Shown here: positions 6,141 to 7,524 of the stretch, one piece after another
How positions within the stretch are numbered: the stretch's first letter is position 1
How the letters are laid out: each line of letters starts with the position of its first letter
Source: Bacillota bacterium
GTDB lineage: Bacteria; Bacillota; Clostridia; Oscillospirales; Acutalibacteraceae
Direction: 5' to 3'
DNA: 7,524 nucleotides
Assembly (NCBI GenBank): GCA_023460155.1
Contig: JAEWRF010000049.1
Location: 1 to 7,524, forward strand
The notes under the pieces: model-generated
Databases searched by the model: none
Told to the model about the DNA's origin: nothing
The model's input: only the letters and a program-made list of their open reading frames with translations
Made by a program: the position numbers and the translations under genes

Positions 6141-6645
6141 CGTCGAAAATCCCTTTCACCGGGCGGATGAGCACCTTCCGCTTTTCAAAATCAATTTTCA
6201 GCACAACGGAAGGAACCGCGGGAATCAAATAGGTTTTTTTATCCTGCGCCGTCACCTCATAGACATCATTGGCGCCGGTCTGCATGACTTCGGTCAGAAC
6301 GCCGTAATAAATAAAGGTATCCGCATCGTATACGTCAAGCCCGATCAGATCCTGCATGAAATACCGGCCCTCCGGAAGCTTTACCTCGTCCCGGTCCAGA
6401 TAAAGAAGCTCGTTTCTGAACTGGTCCGCCTTTTCGACGGTATCGACGCCCTCCAGCTGGATCAAAAGCTGTTCTTTATGAACGCGGGAGGAAACAATGT
6501 GCACCGGAGTTTCTCCGCCGTGCAGGTAAAGTGTGCGGAACTTTTGCAGGAACTGCGGCGAATCGCACCATGGTGACACGCGGAGTTCCCCACGGACGCC
6601 ATGGGTTCCGACGATTTTCCCCGTTTCAATGAATTTTTTAAGCAT
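6130..6645 (-). CDS. rimM: RimM, 16S rRNA processing / 30S assembly factor
   Basis: RimM binds ribosomal protein S19 and assists maturation of the 30S head. The 171-residue product has the expected two parts: the RimM N-terminal beta-barrel at about 5-86, with GKIVGTHGVRGELRV (9-23), and a PRC-barrel at about 92-168, with YFMQDLIGL (95-103), TGANDVYEV (123-131) and YLIPAVPSVVLKID (139-152). The ATG at 6645 is preceded by a G-rich GGGGGGA stretch 4 nt upstream, a modest ribosome binding site. It lies 59 nt downstream of folT and overlaps trmD by 11 nt. In most Firmicutes rimM follows rpsP and a KH-domain gene; here the upstream gene is folT. Confidence 0.97.
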   Translation of the reverse strand: MLKKFIETGKIVGTHGVRGELRVSPWCDSPQFLQKFRTLYLHGGETPVHIVSSRVHKEQLLIQLEGVDTVEKADQFRNELLYLDRDEVKLPEGRYFMQDLIGLDVYDADTFIYYGVLTEVMQTGANDVYEVTAQDKKTYLIPAVPSVVLKIDFEKRKVLIRPVKGIFDDAD

Positions 6646-6704
6646 AGTTCCCCCCGCCGCAGAAGCCGAAAATTTGCCCGCCGCGCCGAGAGGCGGGAAC
6701 AGGC

Positions 6705-7259
6705 TTAGTATTTCTTCTGCGGTAATAAATTATGACTTTTTTCCGTAACTTTCAATACGGCGAAAAGAAGCGCGGCATCCACCGGCAGCTCGATCAGATT
6801 GGTCACAAGCCGGGCCGACACAACCGCCAGGAACGCTTTCCCGTACAGGATGGAAAGCCAGAGCGGATTCAGCAGAAGGCTGATTAAAACCGTGATAGCC
6901 GCCTTCGCCGCCAAGGACCGCGGCAGAGTTACCGGCCTGCGGTACAGGATGGCGCCGTAGACAAAACCCGAAATGAATCCGTTCAGGGTAAAGCCCGGAA
7001 AATACGGGCCGGTCGGCTGAATCAGGTAGGCAACGACATCGCCGAGCGCACCCGCGATTCCACCGGCCACCGGGCCGAACAGCATGCCGCACACGGCCAC
7101 CGGAAGGAACGCAAAGCCGACCTTCAAAAGCGGTGAAACCGGAATGGTAAAAAAGCCGAGGATCACCTCGAGCGCGACCAGCATGCCGCAGACCGCCAGA
7201 GAAGCGACGCTCCCGAAGCTGCGGGCCGAAAGACGGATGGAGTCGATTAGATTTTTCAA
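6705..7259 (-). CDS. folT: FolT-like folate-specific S component of an ECF transporter
   Basis: This integral membrane protein would bind folate and, with a shared EcfA/A'/T module encoded elsewhere, import it. The 184-residue sequence has about six hydrophobic segments (about 18-38, 45-62, 64-80, 90-106, 117-140, 143-170). It also has family features: LPVAVCGMLFGPVAGGIAGA at 52-71, GD at 73-74, PTGPYFPGFTL at 82-92 and RLVTNLIELPVD at 150-161. These fit the FolT branch of ECF S components, and the THF riboswitch directly upstream independently supports folate as substrate. The start is TTG (7259-7257), chosen because a full AGGAGG (7273-7268) lies 8 nt before it and no in-frame ATG fits. rimM follows after 59 nt without a convincing terminator. 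Confidence 0.92.
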   Translation of the reverse strand: MKNLIDSIRLSARSFGSVASLAVCGMLVALEVILGFFTIPVSPLLKVGFAFLPVAVCGMLFGPVAGGIAGALGDVVAYLIQPTGPYFPGFTLNGFISGFVYGAILYRRPVTLPRSLAAKAAITVLISLLLNPLWLSILYGKAFLAVVSARLVTNLIELPVDAALLFAVLKVTEKSHNLLPQKKY

Positions 7260-7266
7260 AGAAAAT

Positions 7267-7301
7267 ACCTCCTTTTTGTACGGATGCTACATAAAGGAGG
7301 T
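7267..7301 (-). promoter_or_regulatory. Shine-Dalgarno sequestering hairpin of the folT riboswitch
   Basis: On the minus strand ACCTCCTTT (7301-7293) is a perfect 9-bp complement of AAAGGAGGT (7275-7267), which contains the folT ribosome binding site. The stem continues past one A-A mismatch with TGTA (7291-7288) pairing TACA (7280-7277) around a 7-nt loop. If formed, it would bury the AGGAGG completely and shut off folT translation. Confidence 0.82.
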
Positions 7302-7320
7302 TTCCCTCAGAATATGTAGC
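7286..7320 (-). promoter_or_regulatory. Anti-sequestering hairpin of the folT riboswitch
   Basis: On the minus strand GCTACATA (7320-7313) pairs perfectly with TATGTAGC (7293-7286), enclosing GAGG-GAAA-CCTC, a small GNRA-capped stem. It uses the CCTCC needed by the sequestering hairpin, so the two structures exclude each other. Its first two bases (7320-7319) are the last two of the aptamer P1 stem, which gives ligand binding a route to destabilise it. Confidence 0.75.
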
Positions 7321-7413
7321 AGCGGGATGCGAATTCTGCACCGCAAGTTTCCTTTTCGTCCGTCCGACAACTCCCTGTTCGGGCGGCACTTAACGCGCAA
7401 AATTCTACTCTGC
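7319..7413 (-). promoter_or_regulatory. Tetrahydrofolate (THF) riboswitch aptamer
   Basis: The minus-strand transcript from 7413 to 7319 follows the class I THF aptamer consensus. P1 is GCAG (7413-7410) with CTGC (7322-7319). The conserved GAGTAG follows, then P2 AATTTTGC with GCAGAATT, and the invariant GCGTTAAGTG (7397-7388). P3 is CCGCCCG with CGGACGG (one C-A mismatch), closed by a loop containing GGGA. The CATCCC in the 3' junction can pair with this GGGA as the long-range pseudoknot. P4 is AAG-GAAA-CTT with a GNRA loop, followed by GCGGTG. Stems differ in sequence from known examples but keep pairing. It sits in the 5' leader of folT, a known genetic context for this class. Confidence 0.93.
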
Positions 7414-7438
7414 ATAATTTGTTTCAGGACTGTACGAT

Positions 7439-7467
7439 ATTATAGCAAAAAAGGGCGGGTAATGCAA
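7439..7467 (-). promoter_or_regulatory. Promoter of the folT-rimM-trmD unit (SigA type)
   Basis: On the minus strand TTGCAT (7467-7462) and perfect TATAAT (7444-7439) are separated by 17 nt. The predicted start near 7432 is about 20 nt before the THF aptamer, as expected for a riboswitch leader. The -35, spacing and -10 are the same as at the mraZ promoter. Confidence 0.86.
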
Positions 7468-7498
7468 GCCGTGGCCACCGGGCATAAAACTGGAAAAT

Positions 7499-7524
7499 AA
7501 AAAAAGCTGCAACAGGCTTTGTTG
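7499..7524 (-). terminator. Intrinsic terminator of an upstream gene, cut by the right edge
   Basis: On the minus strand CAACA (7524-7520) pairs with TGTTG (7514-7510) around AAGCC, then CAGC and a T-tract (7505-7499) follow. If the stem continues outside the window with GCTG, CAGC would pair as well and the stem would be 9 bp. It would isolate the folT promoter from the preceding gene. Confidence 0.7.

Noticed and set aside
6677..6697. GC-rich hairpin (CCCGCC/GGCGGG) between folT and rimM
   Set aside because: It has a 6-bp stem with a 9-nt loop, and CAAATTTT rather than a direct U-tract follows on the minus strand. It is at most a weak or partial terminator, so I did not list it as one.
7471..7478. 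8-bp palindrome GTGGCCAC just upstream of the folT -35 box
   Set aside because: It is too short and GC-rich to distinguish from chance, and the flanking bases do not extend the symmetry.
7084..7500. 138-codon open frame on the plus strand over the folT leader
   Set aside because: It covers the folT N-terminus, riboswitch and promoter read backwards, and its protein sequence has no coding character.

Overview
The window is about 7.5 kb of fairly GC-rich DNA in which every convincing gene lies on the minus strand, so transcription runs from high to low coordinates. The proteins and signals point to a Gram-positive Clostridia-type (Oscillospiraceae/Ruminococcaceae-like) chromosome. The evidence is an mraZ-rsmH start of the cell-wall/division cluster, an HPr with both the His15 and Ser46 sites, a FolT-type ECF transporter behind a tetrahydrofolate (THF) riboswitch, strong AGGAGG-type ribosome binding sites, and intrinsic terminators with U-tracts. 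This is core housekeeping DNA. I see no mobile element, CRISPR array, tRNA or rRNA.

In the direction of transcription (right to left) the layout has four parts. (1) At the right edge is the end of an intrinsic terminator belonging to an upstream gene outside the window. A promoter, a THF riboswitch and folT (TTG start) follow, then rimM and trmD, which overlap. No strong terminator separates folT from rimM, so the three are probably one operon. (2) An AT-rich intergenic region carries a perfect 10-bp inverted repeat and the promoter of a monocistronic HPr gene (ptsH-like), which ends in its own terminator. (3) uvrC, rsmD, coaD and a 154-residue coiled-coil protein form a second operon. The spacing is tight, coaD and the coiled-coil gene overlap in ATGA, and the operon ends in a clean terminator. 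(4) A new promoter with a 10-bp-phased array of MraZ boxes drives mraZ and rsmH. rsmH runs off the left edge.

Functionally the region is rich in RNA maturation (RsmH, RsmD, TrmD, RimM). It also holds DNA repair (UvrC), CoA biosynthesis (CoaD), carbon regulation or PTS phosphotransfer (HPr), folate uptake (FolT) and the MraZ regulator. The most informative non-coding element is the folT leader. Its THF aptamer is followed by two mutually exclusive hairpins, one of which buries the folT Shine-Dalgarno sequence, so a complete translational switch can be read from the sequence. Nothing here is clearly an undescribed system. The best leads are the THF leader upstream of rimM-trmD, the long inverted repeat in front of the HPr promoter, the phased MraZ operator, and the uncharacterised coiled-coil partner of coaD.
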